The position numbers and the translations under genes were made by a program. From positions 1 through 23,877 of the forward strand of contig JAZLDO010000110.1 in NCBI GenBank assembly GCA_045614825.1: 23,877 bases of DNA, given 5' to 3'. Positions 1 to 8,136 of this stretch are shown piece by piece. The notes beneath the pieces are model-generated. The model was not told the origin of the DNA. It saw only the letters and a program-made list of their open reading frames with translations, and did not search any database. The stretch is from Aphodosoma sp045614825. Its GTDB lineage: Bacteria; Bacteroidota; Bacteroidia; Bacteroidales; Paludibacteraceae. The first letter of the stretch is position 1, and each line of letters opens with the position of its first letter.

Positions 1-168
1 AATTAAAAATTAAAAATTAAAAATTAAAAATTAAAAATTAAAAATTAAAAATTAAAAATTAAAAATTAAAAATTAAAAATTAAAAATTAAAAATTAAAAA
101 TTAAAAATTAAAAATTAAAAATTAAAAATTAAAATAACTAATAACTATTAATTAATAACTAATAACTA
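1..168. repeat. Heptanucleotide tandem array (AATTAAA)19 plus five variant units, abutting a start codon
   Basis: Positions 1-133 are nineteen exact copies of AATTAAA. The 7-bp register continues through 134-168 as ATAACTA, ATAACTA, TTAATTA, ATAACTA, ATAACTA, and the last A is the A of the amidase start codon. The array may extend beyond the left edge. No TAnnTTTG promoter box is present, so the amidase promoter must lie further left or the array has replaced it. Confidence 0.97.
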
Positions 169-2675
169 TGAAGAAAGTTTTACTTGTTTTTGCAATGGTT
201 GTTGCTTCTTTTGCAATATTTGCACAAGGCAAAACCAAAATTTACATCAATCCTGGTCATGGTGGTTACGATAGTGATGACCGCCCTCAGGCATTGTATC
301 CTTTCTCGTCTGGTGATACTCTCCATTTTTGGGAATCATCAAGTAACCTTGATAAAGGTTTGATACTCTATCACATGCTTGATTCTTTGAATCAAATTCC
401 AGGTGAAGATGGTTGGGAGTTTATGATTTCTCGTACTTTGAACCGCACTAAAGACGACCGAGCTCTTGACGAAATTGTAGAAGAAAGCAATGCTTTTAAC
501 TCTAATTTTATGCTTTCTATTCACTCTAATGCTGGTAATCCTGCCAATTATCCTTTGATGCTCTATTCTGGAGTTGATGAGGGTGACAATTTGAATGGTT
601 ACTCGCATAAAGTGACAGAGGTAAATAATGCTGAAGGACGTGCTGTTAGTCAATTGATAGGTGATAATATTCGTAATCTTAGCCTTGTGCCTTGGACAAA
701 TAAGATGCAACTTCGTGGCGATAAAACTTTTGCTCGTGATGTTATGAAATGGAGCAATGGTTATGGTGTGTTGCGTTGGTTGGAAACTCCTGGTTTGATT
801 TCAGAAGGTCGTATGCACGACTATGCTCCTGAAACTTATCGTCTTATGAACCACGAATATCGTTGGTTGGAGTCTTGGCATTTCTTGCACGCTTTTGTTA
901 ACTACTACAAAGGACGTACTCTTAAAACTGGTAATATTGCTGGTGATGTTCGCGACAGATTTATCTCTATCGAAGAGGCTCCCGCTTTCAAACCTATTTT
1001 AGATGGCGGTCAAGGTAAATATTATCGTCAAGGTACTCGCGATGCTTTTTATCCTCTAAATGGTTCTGATGTCGTGTTGTTGCAAAATGGTGATACTTTA
1101 CGTACTTACAAAACTGATGAATATTTCAATGGTTTCTGGTTGTTTGGTAATCTCGAACCTGGTACATATCAAGTTGCGATTTCTAAAAAAGGGTATCATA
1201 CACAAACTCAAGATATTGTTGTCGTTGCAAACGAAACAACATACGTAACGTATGATATGCAAGCTATTCGTAATACACCTCCTGTAGTAGAGGCTTTCGT
1301 TCCAGTTAATAATGAGGAGGATTCAATCGACTGTGCTTCATCAATCTATGTAGATTGGAATTGGAGTATGGATCAAGCTATTACAGAAGCGGCTTTTTCA
1401 ATAGAACCTGCTATTGAAGGAACATTTACATGGGAGAATTTTGGACGTCGTATGGTCTTTACTCCTACTCATCCTTTCATCGGTAATACTGTTTATACAG
1501 TACGTATCGCAACTACTGCTGCTCACCCTGATACTGCTTATGAAAATACTCTTCAAGAAGAGTATGTTTCTAAATTCTTGACCAAAAAATATGACACACT
1601 TAAACTTTTAGCTTCTTCTCCTGCTCAAGGAGATGAAACTCCACTTAAACCAACTTTCCAATTGTTGTTTGATGGCGTTCTTGATATAGCAAGCAATGAT
1701 TATATATATGTTGTGGATGAAGCAGGTAATGTGTTGTCTAAAAATGCTCGTACTCAAAAATGGAATACAGTTGATGGTTTTGGTACCGTTAAGTTTGATT
1801 TTGCTCAAGCTCTTACTGCGGGTAAAACATATAAAATTGTAATTGACGAATTTACAAAAACACGTGAAGGTGTAACTACTCGCGTAAAACAAGAAATTCC
1901 ATTTATCCCTGCTGAAATAACAGAACCTTTATTGACTAAAGTGGTTGATTGTTCAGCTGTGGCATTTGTTGCAATTGATACTTTAGAAGGTGTGGAAAAA
2001 GCTAAAGTTACAGCTACAACAACTGGTAAATTATTCAAAAAATGCAATAAATTCGTATATGAGTTTGTTGGTGATGCAGAAGATGTATATGCTGAATTTA
2101 AGTTGAATACTCCTCTTGAAGTCGAAAATGGTATTGAAATGTCAATTCCAGTGAAGGGCGACTTTACTCATAATAATCTCAAGTTTAGATATGTGAATAC
2201 TGAGACTTCAGATTCTATTTATGCTGATTTTATTGTACTTAGTAACTATAACTGGAATATTTATAATGTAAAAGTAGAAGATCTTCCAGAAACTGAAGGA
2301 AAATGGTATTTAGACGCTTTAGTAGTAGAAAAATCAGGTCATGTTGCAAATGTTTTTGATGGAGAATTTTATGTAGAAAATATTTATGGTACATTTAAAA
2401 ATGTTCCTGTTGGAGTAGAACAAGTTATCGGTGATGGTGTGTCTGTTTGGCCAAATCCTGCTACTGATTTTATTTGTGTAGATGCACCAGAGTCTGCTTT
2501 TATTGAAGTTTTCTCACTTGATGGTCGTTTGATTACTTCAGTTCCTGCTGTTAATGAGGTTTCTGAAGATAATATTCTTCGTACAATTAATGTAAATAAT
2601 CTTATATCTGGGACATATATAGTTAATATAGCGACAGAAAAAGGTTTGCAAACTCTGAAATTCGTTAAATATTAA
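168..2675 (+). CDS. Secreted N-acetylmuramoyl-L-alanine amidase (Amidase_3) with Ig-like domains and a type IX secretion tail
   Basis: Residues 1-19 look like a signal peptide (MKK, hydrophobic run, then Ala-Gln). Residues about 23-245 resemble the zinc-dependent Amidase_3 fold: NPGHGG gives His31, WESSSN gives Glu56, SIHSNA gives His119, and SEGRMHDY offers the catalytic Glu213. Enzymes of this family cut the bond between N-acetylmuramic acid and L-alanine in peptidoglycan. A small beta domain that looks like a PEGA or carboxypeptidase-regulatory fold follows (about 250-365), then two stretches resembling bacterial Ig-like (Big_5) domains (about 370-590). The last 80 residues have the type A T9SS pattern: VWPNPATDF, then VFSLDGR, then SGTYIVNI and a basic end. 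I infer export by the Sec and Por systems to the surface or medium. Family assignment is good; the peptidoglycan bond and the middle domains are inferred. ATG 168 is chosen because it starts the signal peptide. Confidence 0.85.
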   Translation: MKKVLLVFAMVVASFAIFAQGKTKIYINPGHGGYDSDDRPQALYPFSSGDTLHFWESSSNLDKGLILYHMLDSLNQIPGEDGWEFMISRTLNRTKDDRALDEIVEESNAFNSNFMLSIHSNAGNPANYPLMLYSGVDEGDNLNGYSHKVTEVNNAEGRAVSQLIGDNIRNLSLVPWTNKMQLRGDKTFARDVMKWSNGYGVLRWLETPGLISEGRMHDYAPETYRLMNHEYRWLESWHFLHAFVNYYKGRTLKTGNIAGDVRDRFISIEEAPAFKPILDGGQGKYYRQGTRDAFYPLNGSDVVLLQNGDTLRTYKTDEYFNGFWLFGNLEPGTYQVAISKKGYHTQTQDIVVVANETTYVTYDMQAIRNTPPVVEAFVPVNNEEDSIDCASSIYVDWNWSMDQAITEAAFSIEPAIEGTFTWENFGRRMVFTPTHPFIGNTVYTVRIATTAAHPDTAYENTLQEEYVSKFLTKKYDTLKLLASSPAQGDETPLKPTFQLLFDGVLDIASNDYIYVVDEAGNVLSKNARTQKWNTVDGFGTVKFDFAQALTAGKTYKIVIDEFTKTREGVTTRVKQEIPFIPAEITEPLLTKVVDCSAVAFVAIDTLEGVEKAKVTATTTGKLFKKCNKFVYEFVGDAEDVYAEFKLNTPLEVENGIEMSIPVKGDFTHNNLKFRYVNTETSDSIYADFIVLSNYNWNIYNVKVEDLPETEGKWYLDALVVEKSGHVANVFDGEFYVENIYGTFKNVPVGVEQVIGDGVSVWPNPATDFICVDAPESAFIEVFSLDGRLITSVPAVNEVSEDNILRTINVNNLISGTYIVNIATEKGLQTLKFVKY

Positions 2676-2725
2676 TTAGTAGAAATATAAAATTCTACTT
2701 TTTATAAATGTTGTTTGTATATGGA

Positions 2726-2759
2726 GTAGAGACGCAAAATATTGCGTCTCTACTTTTTT
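2726..2759 (+). terminator. Rho-independent terminator after the amidase gene
   Basis: A perfect 12-bp stem pairs 2726-2737 with 2742-2753 around a 4-nt AATA loop, followed by six T residues. It lies 50 nt after the amidase stop codon and before the next promoter, so the two genes are separate transcription units. Confidence 0.93.
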
Positions 2760-2781
2760 GTAAAAAAATATATGAATATAT

Positions 2782-2812
2782 TTTGTTGATTGTAAAAAAA
2801 ATATTACCTTTG
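2782..2812 (+). promoter_or_regulatory. Bacteroidetes-type promoter for the leucine-rich-repeat gene
   Basis: TTTG at 2782-2785 is followed after 19 nt by TACCTTTG at 2805-2812. This matches the Bacteroidetes primary sigma consensus TTTG / TAnnTTTG at the usual spacing. Transcription would begin near 2819, leaving a leader of about 60 nt. Confidence 0.85.
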
Positions 2813-2881
2813 CATTTGATATATTATGGGTTGTAGTACCCTTTTTTGTAAGTGTAAAAATAAGAATAAAGTATATTTGTT

Positions 2882-5494
2882 ATGAAAAAATTATTACTTT
2901 TAGCCGTTGCTTTTACTCTTAGTAGTATGGCAGTTATGGCAACTCCAGACACTTTAATTAGTAAAGTTTATTACAATTTGATTGACTCTTCTTTGACTGC
3001 AATTGTTACTCACGATGGTAATGTTGAAGATGGGGCAGGTTACACAGGCAAGCTTGAAATTAAGAAAACTGTAAAGGTTGGAGGTGATACTTATACTATT
3101 GTGGGTGTATCTGATAGTGCTTTTTACAATTGTAGTGGTGTGACAGAAATTAAGTTTGGTTCGAATATTGAATTTATAGGTAAAGATGCTTTTGTTGGTT
3201 GTGAGAAATTGAAAACAATTATTTGGGGTGCAACACGTTGCAGTGATTTTCAAGAGTCTCCATTCGTTAATGTGCCAAATCTTAAAAATGTAGAGTTTGA
3301 TAAAGTAAAATATATTCCAGCAAATTTTTGTAAAGATCTTGTTTTGGAGAAAGTTGTAGTAGAAACTACTAAAACAGATTCTTTGTTAGTTGGTGTAAAT
3401 GCGCTTAAATTTAAGAGTGCGGAATCTGTAGAGTGGATGGTGCCTATGTGTCTTGACTTTACAGAAGCTCCATTTGGGGATGTTAAAAAATTCTCTTTTT
3501 GGAAGAAAAATGATAAAGGAAATACAGATGCTGTTGTGCCTGCATATTTATGTGCAGGGTTGGGTATTGAAACTATTACTATAAATAATAATATCAGTGC
3601 AATTGGACCAAATGCTTTTAAAGGTTGTAGAAACCTTAAGGAGGTGAAATGGGATGCTAAGGCTTGTGCTGATTTTGATGTTGCTCCTTTTGAAAATTTA
3701 GAGAAGATTACTTTTAATGGAACATGGGTAGAAAGAATTCCTGCTCGTTTGTGTCAAGGTTCGGCAATAACTTCTGTTGAAATTACGGCTAAAAAGGGTC
3801 AACCTTTCTCTATCGGAGAAGATGCTTTTGCTAATTGCGTTAATTTGAAGGAGGTTGTGTGGTCTGCTGAAAATTGTGATAATTTTACTGCTTCTCCATT
3901 TCCTATGTTGGATACTATTTCTTTTAGTAAAGATGTAGTTAGTATTCCTGCATATTTGTGTTATGGTCAAGAAAATTTGAAATATATTACAATCCCAGCT
4001 AAAGTAGCAACTATTGGAGAAAAAGCTTTTGTGGGATGTAAATCATTGCTTACTTTTGATGTAGATTCTACAAATACTAATTTCGCTAATATTGATGGTG
4101 TATTGTATGCTTTGGTTGAAGCTACTCCTTCTGCCTTGGTAAATTGCCCTACTGGTGTTACTTCGGTCAACATTCCTGATGGGACTATGACTATTGAGGC
4201 TGGTTCATTTGATGGTTGTGACAAGTTGGCTACATTGAAGGTGCCTCATTCTGTTCGTTACATTAAAGAAAAAGCTATTCACGAAACTCTTTGGTTCTCG
4301 CAACAAAAAGATGGTTACATTTATATTGACAATAAATTGTATTCTTACAAAGGTACTATGCCAGAAGGTGAAAAAGTTGTTGTTACAGATGGTACTGTAA
4401 CTATTTATAACAATGCTTTTGACCAACATACGTCGTATGTTTCGTTGACTATTCCTGAAAGTGTTACTTTTATTGGTGAAAAAGCTTTTGCTGGTTCTAA
4501 ACAATTGAATGATGTGGTTTGGAATGCTGCTAATTGCGAAGATTTCAATGCTAATCCTTTCGACAATATGACTTCAATCTCTTTTGGTAATAAAGTTGAA
4601 AATGTGCCAGCTTATTTGTGCGCAGATACAGAAGTGACTGATGTTGTATTGCCTGGTTTGGTAAAAACAATTGGTACGAGAGCATTTGTTGATTGTGCTG
4701 ATTTAAAATCAGTAACTATGACTGCTGGGGGTAATATGCAAATTGCTGATTATGCATTTATGAATTGTTTAAATCTTGCTTCAGTGCAATTGCCTAAAGA
4801 TGCTACTAAGATTGGACGTTTTGCTTTCTCTTATTGCTCTTCTTTAGAAACGTTGGTTTTGCCTGAAACCCTTGCTGAAATTGGTGAACAAGCATTTTAT
4901 AATTGCTTTGCTTTGAAATCAATCAATGTTCCTGCTACTATTTCTACTCTTAATCCATTTACTTTCCACAACTGCTCAAGTTTGATTTCTGTTGAGCTTG
5001 GTGAAAACTTGGAATCGCTTTGTTATAATGTATTTACTAATACGAAGTTAGATACTATTACTTGTTATGCTGAAATTCCTCCTATGGTGTATGGTATTGA
5101 TGGCTTGTATGATGTTGTAGAAAACGAAAATGAAGAGACTGGCGAGGTTGTAATGGACACAGTGCCTGCAGAACAATATGACTTGTTTACAGTGAATGCT
5201 CAAGTTTGTATTTTAAAAGTGCCTGCAGCAAGTATTGATGCTTATAAAGCTCATAAATCATGGGGTAAATTTGTGAATATTATGCCTATTGGCGGTGTTG
5301 CAAATGCACCAGTGGTAGATGCTAATATTTATGCTGTCGATGGTCAATTGTATGTTGATGGTATTGTTGATAATTATAAAGTATATGATTTCTCAGGTCA
5401 TTTGATTTATAATGGTAATAATCCTTCGCTTAATTTAGCCAAAGGTATATATATCATTGTTGTAGGTGATAAAACGCAAAAAATAGTATTATAA
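2882..5494 (+). CDS. BspA-like leucine-rich-repeat surface protein with a Por-type C-terminal tail
   Basis: The protein has 870 residues with an N-terminal signal peptide (MKKLLLLAVAF..., likely cut near residue 20). It holds about fourteen LRR_5/BspA-type repeats, each marked by an AFxxC-like box (AFYNC, AFVGC, AFKGC, AFANC, AFMNC, AFSYC). A second module, a Trp, then C-x-DF-x3-PF, then IPA-x-LC, occurs five times with Trp at residues 115, 185, 257, 327 and 547. The first four are 70-72 residues apart, so the two modules form a composite repeat. The last 60 residues (YDFSGH, then LAKGIYIIVV) resemble a T9SS type A sorting domain without the usual PNP box. BspA-type proteins in this phylum take part in adhesion; the ligand here is unknown. 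It is a single-gene transcript between a strong promoter and a terminator. Confidence 0.85.
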   Translation: MKKLLLLAVAFTLSSMAVMATPDTLISKVYYNLIDSSLTAIVTHDGNVEDGAGYTGKLEIKKTVKVGGDTYTIVGVSDSAFYNCSGVTEIKFGSNIEFIGKDAFVGCEKLKTIIWGATRCSDFQESPFVNVPNLKNVEFDKVKYIPANFCKDLVLEKVVVETTKTDSLLVGVNALKFKSAESVEWMVPMCLDFTEAPFGDVKKFSFWKKNDKGNTDAVVPAYLCAGLGIETITINNNISAIGPNAFKGCRNLKEVKWDAKACADFDVAPFENLEKITFNGTWVERIPARLCQGSAITSVEITAKKGQPFSIGEDAFANCVNLKEVVWSAENCDNFTASPFPMLDTISFSKDVVSIPAYLCYGQENLKYITIPAKVATIGEKAFVGCKSLLTFDVDSTNTNFANIDGVLYALVEATPSALVNCPTGVTSVNIPDGTMTIEAGSFDGCDKLATLKVPHSVRYIKEKAIHETLWFSQQKDGYIYIDNKLYSYKGTMPEGEKVVVTDGTVTIYNNAFDQHTSYVSLTIPESVTFIGEKAFAGSKQLNDVVWNAANCEDFNANPFDNMTSISFGNKVENVPAYLCADTEVTDVVLPGLVKTIGTRAFVDCADLKSVTMTAGGNMQIADYAFMNCLNLASVQLPKDATKIGRFAFSYCSSLETLVLPETLAEIGEQAFYNCFALKSINVPATISTLNPFTFHNCSSLISVELGENLESLCYNVFTNTKLDTITCYAEIPPMVYGIDGLYDVVENENEETGEVVMDTVPAEQYDLFTVNAQVCILKVPAASIDAYKAHKSWGKFVNIMPIGGVANAPVVDANIYAVDGQLYVDGIVDNYKVYDFSGHLIYNGNNPSLNLAKGIYIIVVGDKTQKIVL

Positions 5495-5515
5495 GAAATA
5501 CTTGTATAAAATGTT

Positions 5516-5556
5516 AGAGGCTATGTCAAAAAGCAAATTTTGGCATAGCCTCTTTT
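5516..5556 (+). terminator. Terminator after the leucine-rich-repeat gene
   Basis: AGAGGCTATG at 5516-5525 pairs perfectly with 5544-5553. The stem can extend inward through TCAAAA and TTTTGG, and it is followed by a short T run. It starts 22 nt after the stop codon. Confidence 0.85.
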
Positions 5557-5565
5557 CATATTGTT

Positions 5566-5964
5566 AATTATTGGTGTCCGATAAAGGATAAAACAATTAT
5601 TCAAAATCCTAATAAACAAATGTGGTGTGATATAAGTTTATTATAGGGTAATTGTTGTTTTTTTTGTTCGACCCATTCAGGGTCGTGGTTGTGTGAGGAT
5701 ATTTTTTAGCCACAAGTGATTTTTTCGCTTCGCTCAAAATTACATGCGGTTAAGTATTGTTTGACCTCGTTGAGGTCTGTGGATTTGGTACTATATGAAT
5801 TAGTGGATGACTAGCCGTGTGTTTGTATTTTGTGTTAGCGTTAGATTTTCTGTCGCACCTACGGCGCTTGTTTTATATGAAATCATTGTCCGGGGGTTAA
5901 CGCCCCCCCCGTCTAGATTATATCGCCTCTTCGAGGCTCGCAATTTTACCGGACAGTAATAATT
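5566..5964. mobile_element. Putative MITE-like non-autonomous element with 20-bp imperfect terminal inverted repeats and internal hairpins
   Basis: The 20 nt at 5566-5585 and the reverse complement of 5945-5964 agree at 17 positions, sharing AATTATT, TGTCCG and TAAA blocks. No convincing reading frame lies between them. Inside are short palindromes: 5669-5685 (CGACCC/GGGTCG), 5763-5777 (GACCTC/GAGGTC), an imperfect one near 5856-5867, a G5/C8 hairpin at 5891-5911 and 5925-5937 (GCCTC/GAGGC). The last two are enclosed by TGTCCGG at 5887-5893 and CCGGACA at 5949-5955. The element lies between two converging terminators. I do not recognise the parent transposase, no target duplication is obvious, and a REP-like hairpin cluster is an alternative reading. 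Confidence 0.55.
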
Positions 5965-5992
5965 TGTTTTCTATGTTTTAGTTGATAGTAAT

Positions 5993-6026
5993 AAAAAAAG
6001 GCCGACTATAACGTCAGCCTTTTTTT
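5993..6026 (-). terminator. Terminator of prfC, possibly bidirectional
   Basis: An A7 run, then GGCCGAC, a 6-nt loop, GTCAGCC and a T7 run form a hairpin with one C-A mismatch. Read on the minus strand it gives stem plus U-tract 36 nt beyond the prfC stop codon. The flanking A and T runs would let it work in both directions. Confidence 0.88.
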
Positions 6027-6061
6027 GTCTTATATCATTTGCCTCAAATCTTGTGTCTAAA

Positions 6062-7633
6062 TTAGAACTCTGATGTGAAGTGGAATCGGATTTTGGGGAA
6101 ATCGGATTGCGCCATTTGGAGTAGGTAGCCACTTTCGGCGAGGAATACGTCGCGGCCATCCTTGTCAACAGCCATATATTGGAATTTGCGGCGTTTGAAG
6201 TTTTCGAGTTCGGCAGGGTCGTCGGACTCTATCCAGCATGCTTTGAAGAGCGACATAGGCTCCCAACGGCATTGTGCGCCATACTCGTGGAGGAGGCGGT
6301 ATTCGATTACTTCGAATTGGAGTTGACCTACAGTACCGATAATCTTGCGGTTGTTGTTTTGATGAGTAAACACCTGAGCCACACCTTCGCCCATGAGTTG
6401 GTCGATACCTTTTTGGAGTTGTTTGGTCTTCATAGGGTCGGCATTCTCGATGTATTTAAACATCTCAGGCGAGAAGCTTGGCAATCCTTTGAAGTGGAGG
6501 TTTTCGCCTGAAGTAAGGGTGTCGCCAATTTTGAAGTTGCCTGTGTCAGGCAAACCTATGATATCGCCTGCATATGCCTCATCCACAGTCTCTTTCTTCT
6601 GAGCCATGAAAGCAGTAGGAGCCGAGAAACGGAACTGTTTGCCAAGACGCATGTGTTTGTAGTTGACGTTACGCTCGAATTTACCTGAACATATTTTCAC
6701 AAAGGCGATACATGAGCGGTGGTTGGGGTCCATATTGGCGTGTATCTTGAACACGAAGCCAGTGAATGGCTCTTCGTGTGGGTCAATGGTGCGTTCAACG
6801 GCATCGACTGGGAGTGGTGCAGGTGCGATATCGACGAAGCAGTCGAGGAGCTCTTTCACACCGAATGTGTTGAGTGCTGATCCGAAGAATACAGGAGCTA
6901 CGTCGGCAGTAAGGTAGTCTTTCACGTCGAATGGGTCGTAGACGCCATCGATGAGTTCGATATCGTTGCGGAGTTGTTCTGCATCGTCTTCTCCCACCAT
7001 ATTGTCGAAGTCGGCAGAGTGGATGTCAACGGCGATAGTCTCCGAAACTTTTTGTTTGTTAGGAGTATAGAGGTTGAGTTTGTCTTGATATATGTTGTAA
7101 ACGCCTTTGAATTTGATGCCAGAGTTGATAGGCCAAGAGAGAGGGCGCACTTTGATGCCGAGTTCAGCTTCGAGTTCGTCGAGGAGGTCGAAAGGATTTT
7201 TACCTTCGCGGTCCATTTTGTTTACGAATATCATCACGGGCGTTTTGCGCATTGTGCAGACTTGCATGAGTTTGCCAGTTTGTGCTTCGACGCCTTTGGC
7301 TGAGTCGACCACGATGATAACGCTATCAACAGCAGTGAGAGTGCGGAAGGTGTCTTCGGCAAAGTCCTGGTGACCAGGGGTGTCGAGGATGTTGATTTTG
7401 AAGTCGCGATATTCGAATCCCATCACCGAAGTAGCAACCGAGATACCACGTTGTTTCTCGATTTCCATCCAGTCGGAAGTAGCAGTTTTCTTGATTTTAT
7501 TGGATTTTACGGCACCAGCCACGTGGATAGCACCACCGAAGAGGAGGAGTTTTTCGGTGAGAGTTGTCTTACCAGCATCAGGGTGAGAGATAATCGCAAA
7601 CGTGCGGCGGCGGTTAATTTCGTTTTCGTACAT
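6062..7633 (-). CDS. prfC: Peptide chain release factor 3 (RF3)
   Basis: This 523-residue GTPase has the length and order of RF3. The G1 loop HPDAGKTT is at residues 17-24, with DTPGHQDF (G3) and NKMD (G4) following, then an EF-Tu-like domain II and the RF3-specific C-terminal domain. RF3 binds the ribosome after peptide release and drives RF1 or RF2 off it using GTP. The start codon (complement of 7631-7633) opens MYENEINRRRTF, the usual short lead before the first beta strand. The gene is alone on the minus strand and divergent from ribD. Its leader holds two 7-bp arrays, and one of them ends 5 nt before the start codon. The protein appears intact. Confidence 0.96.
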   Translation of the reverse strand: MYENEINRRRTFAIISHPDAGKTTLTEKLLLFGGAIHVAGAVKSNKIKKTATSDWMEIEKQRGISVATSVMGFEYRDFKINILDTPGHQDFAEDTFRTLTAVDSVIIVVDSAKGVEAQTGKLMQVCTMRKTPVMIFVNKMDREGKNPFDLLDELEAELGIKVRPLSWPINSGIKFKGVYNIYQDKLNLYTPNKQKVSETIAVDIHSADFDNMVGEDDAEQLRNDIELIDGVYDPFDVKDYLTADVAPVFFGSALNTFGVKELLDCFVDIAPAPLPVDAVERTIDPHEEPFTGFVFKIHANMDPNHRSCIAFVKICSGKFERNVNYKHMRLGKQFRFSAPTAFMAQKKETVDEAYAGDIIGLPDTGNFKIGDTLTSGENLHFKGLPSFSPEMFKYIENADPMKTKQLQKGIDQLMGEGVAQVFTHQNNNRKIIGTVGQLQFEVIEYRLLHEYGAQCRWEPMSLFKACWIESDDPAELENFKRRKFQYMAVDKDGRDVFLAESGYLLQMAQSDFPKIRFHFTSEF

Positions 7634-7638
7634 TGTTT

Positions 7639-7673
7639 AATTCATAATTCATAATTCATAATTCATAATTAAG
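7639..7673. repeat. Heptamer array (AATTCAT)4 plus AATTAAG in the prfC leader
   Basis: Four exact AATTCAT units (7639-7666) are followed by the variant AATTAAG. On the prfC strand the unit reads ATGAATT and ends 5 nt before the start codon, where a ribosome binding site would be expected. Confidence 0.93.
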
Positions 7674-7795
7674 ATTTGTTTTAATTATAAATTTTAAATT
7701 ATGAGGTTTTTTATAATTGTGTTTTTATAATTCATAATGCACAATTCTTTTTTTTATTCACATTAACTCATAACTATTCAGGGTTTTATAATTAT

Positions 7796-7837
7796 GAATT
7801 ATGCATTGTGAATTATGCATTGTGAATTATGCATTAA
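7796..7837. repeat. Heptamer array alternating GAATTAT and GCATTGT in the prfC leader
   Basis: Six consecutive 7-mers read GAATTAT, GCATTGT, GAATTAT, GCATTGT, GAATTAT, GCATTAA, which makes a 14-bp higher-order unit repeated three times. Single related words (ATTCATA, TGCACAA) also appear near 7731-7746. The stretch between this array and the one at 7639 is AT-rich and otherwise featureless. Confidence 0.9.
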
Positions 7838-7846
7838 TGCAGACTG

Positions 7847-7854
7847 CAAAGTTA
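7847..7854 (-). promoter_or_regulatory. Probable -7 box of the prfC promoter
   Basis: Read on the minus strand, this is TAACTTTG, a match to the Bacteroidetes TAnnTTTG box. A TTG box is not seen at the expected distance (TCG about 19 nt upstream). If used, it would give prfC a leader of about 200 nt that contains both heptamer arrays. Confidence 0.55.
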
Positions 7855-7923
7855 CGAAAAAAAGTTGGATTTTCGAAATAAATCTTTGGGATCAACTCTG
7901 CGATATCAAAAAAAATGTTGTTT

Positions 7924-8035
7924 CATTGGAAATAATAAATTTGATAGAAAATAAGATGAATTGTATATTTGCGATAGACTGTTGTAGTAGAGGGCAAACG
8001 TCGCCTAATAATTCAGTAAAAAATAGGTCAGATAA
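7924..8035 (+). pseudogene. Decayed duplicate of the ribD promoter region and 5' coding end
   Basis: Four collinear pieces match the intact ribD start about 170-300 bp downstream: CATTG near 7924; GATGAATTGTATAT at 7955-7968 (same 14 nt at 8152-8165); an exact 18-nt match at 7992-8009 (8200-8217 in ribD, encoding GQTSPN); and a stretch encoding NSVK (INSVKDEG in ribD). The spacing between pieces has shrunk, so the copy has several deletions and is out of frame. TTTG-20 nt-TATATTTG at 7940-7971 still resembles a promoter, and a short ORF through the remnant ends at 8045. Confidence 0.7.
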
Positions 8036-8081
8036 AAAATACTAAAAAACATTTTGTTTTTTATAAAAAATGTCAAATTTG

Positions 8082-8112
8082 TTGGTCGTTTCATTGAAAA
8101 TCACTATCTTTG
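8082..8112 (+). promoter_or_regulatory. Promoter of ribD
   Basis: TTG at 8082-8084 is followed after 20 nt by TATCTTTG at 8105-8112, matching the Bacteroidetes consensus. The start codon is 24 nt beyond the box, so the leader is very short and leaves no room for an FMN riboswitch. None is seen. Confidence 0.85.
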
Positions 8113-8136
8113 TAGATTATTTATATTGGGTGTAAT

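Noticed and set aside
2828..2847. Small leader hairpin plus T run before the LRR gene, as an attenuator
   Set aside because: The stem is only 4 bp (GGGT/ACCC), too weak to claim.
5903..5910. C8 run as a phase-variation tract
   Set aside because: It lies in non-coding sequence of the MITE-like element, away from any promoter or start codon.
7815..8045. Small plus-strand ORF of 76 codons
   Set aside because: Its start lies in a heptamer array and its end in the decayed ribD copy; better explained as remnant sequence.
7634..8136. FMN riboswitch or other RNA element controlling ribD
   Set aside because: The ribD promoter lies 24 nt from the start codon and no conserved multi-stem pattern was seen.
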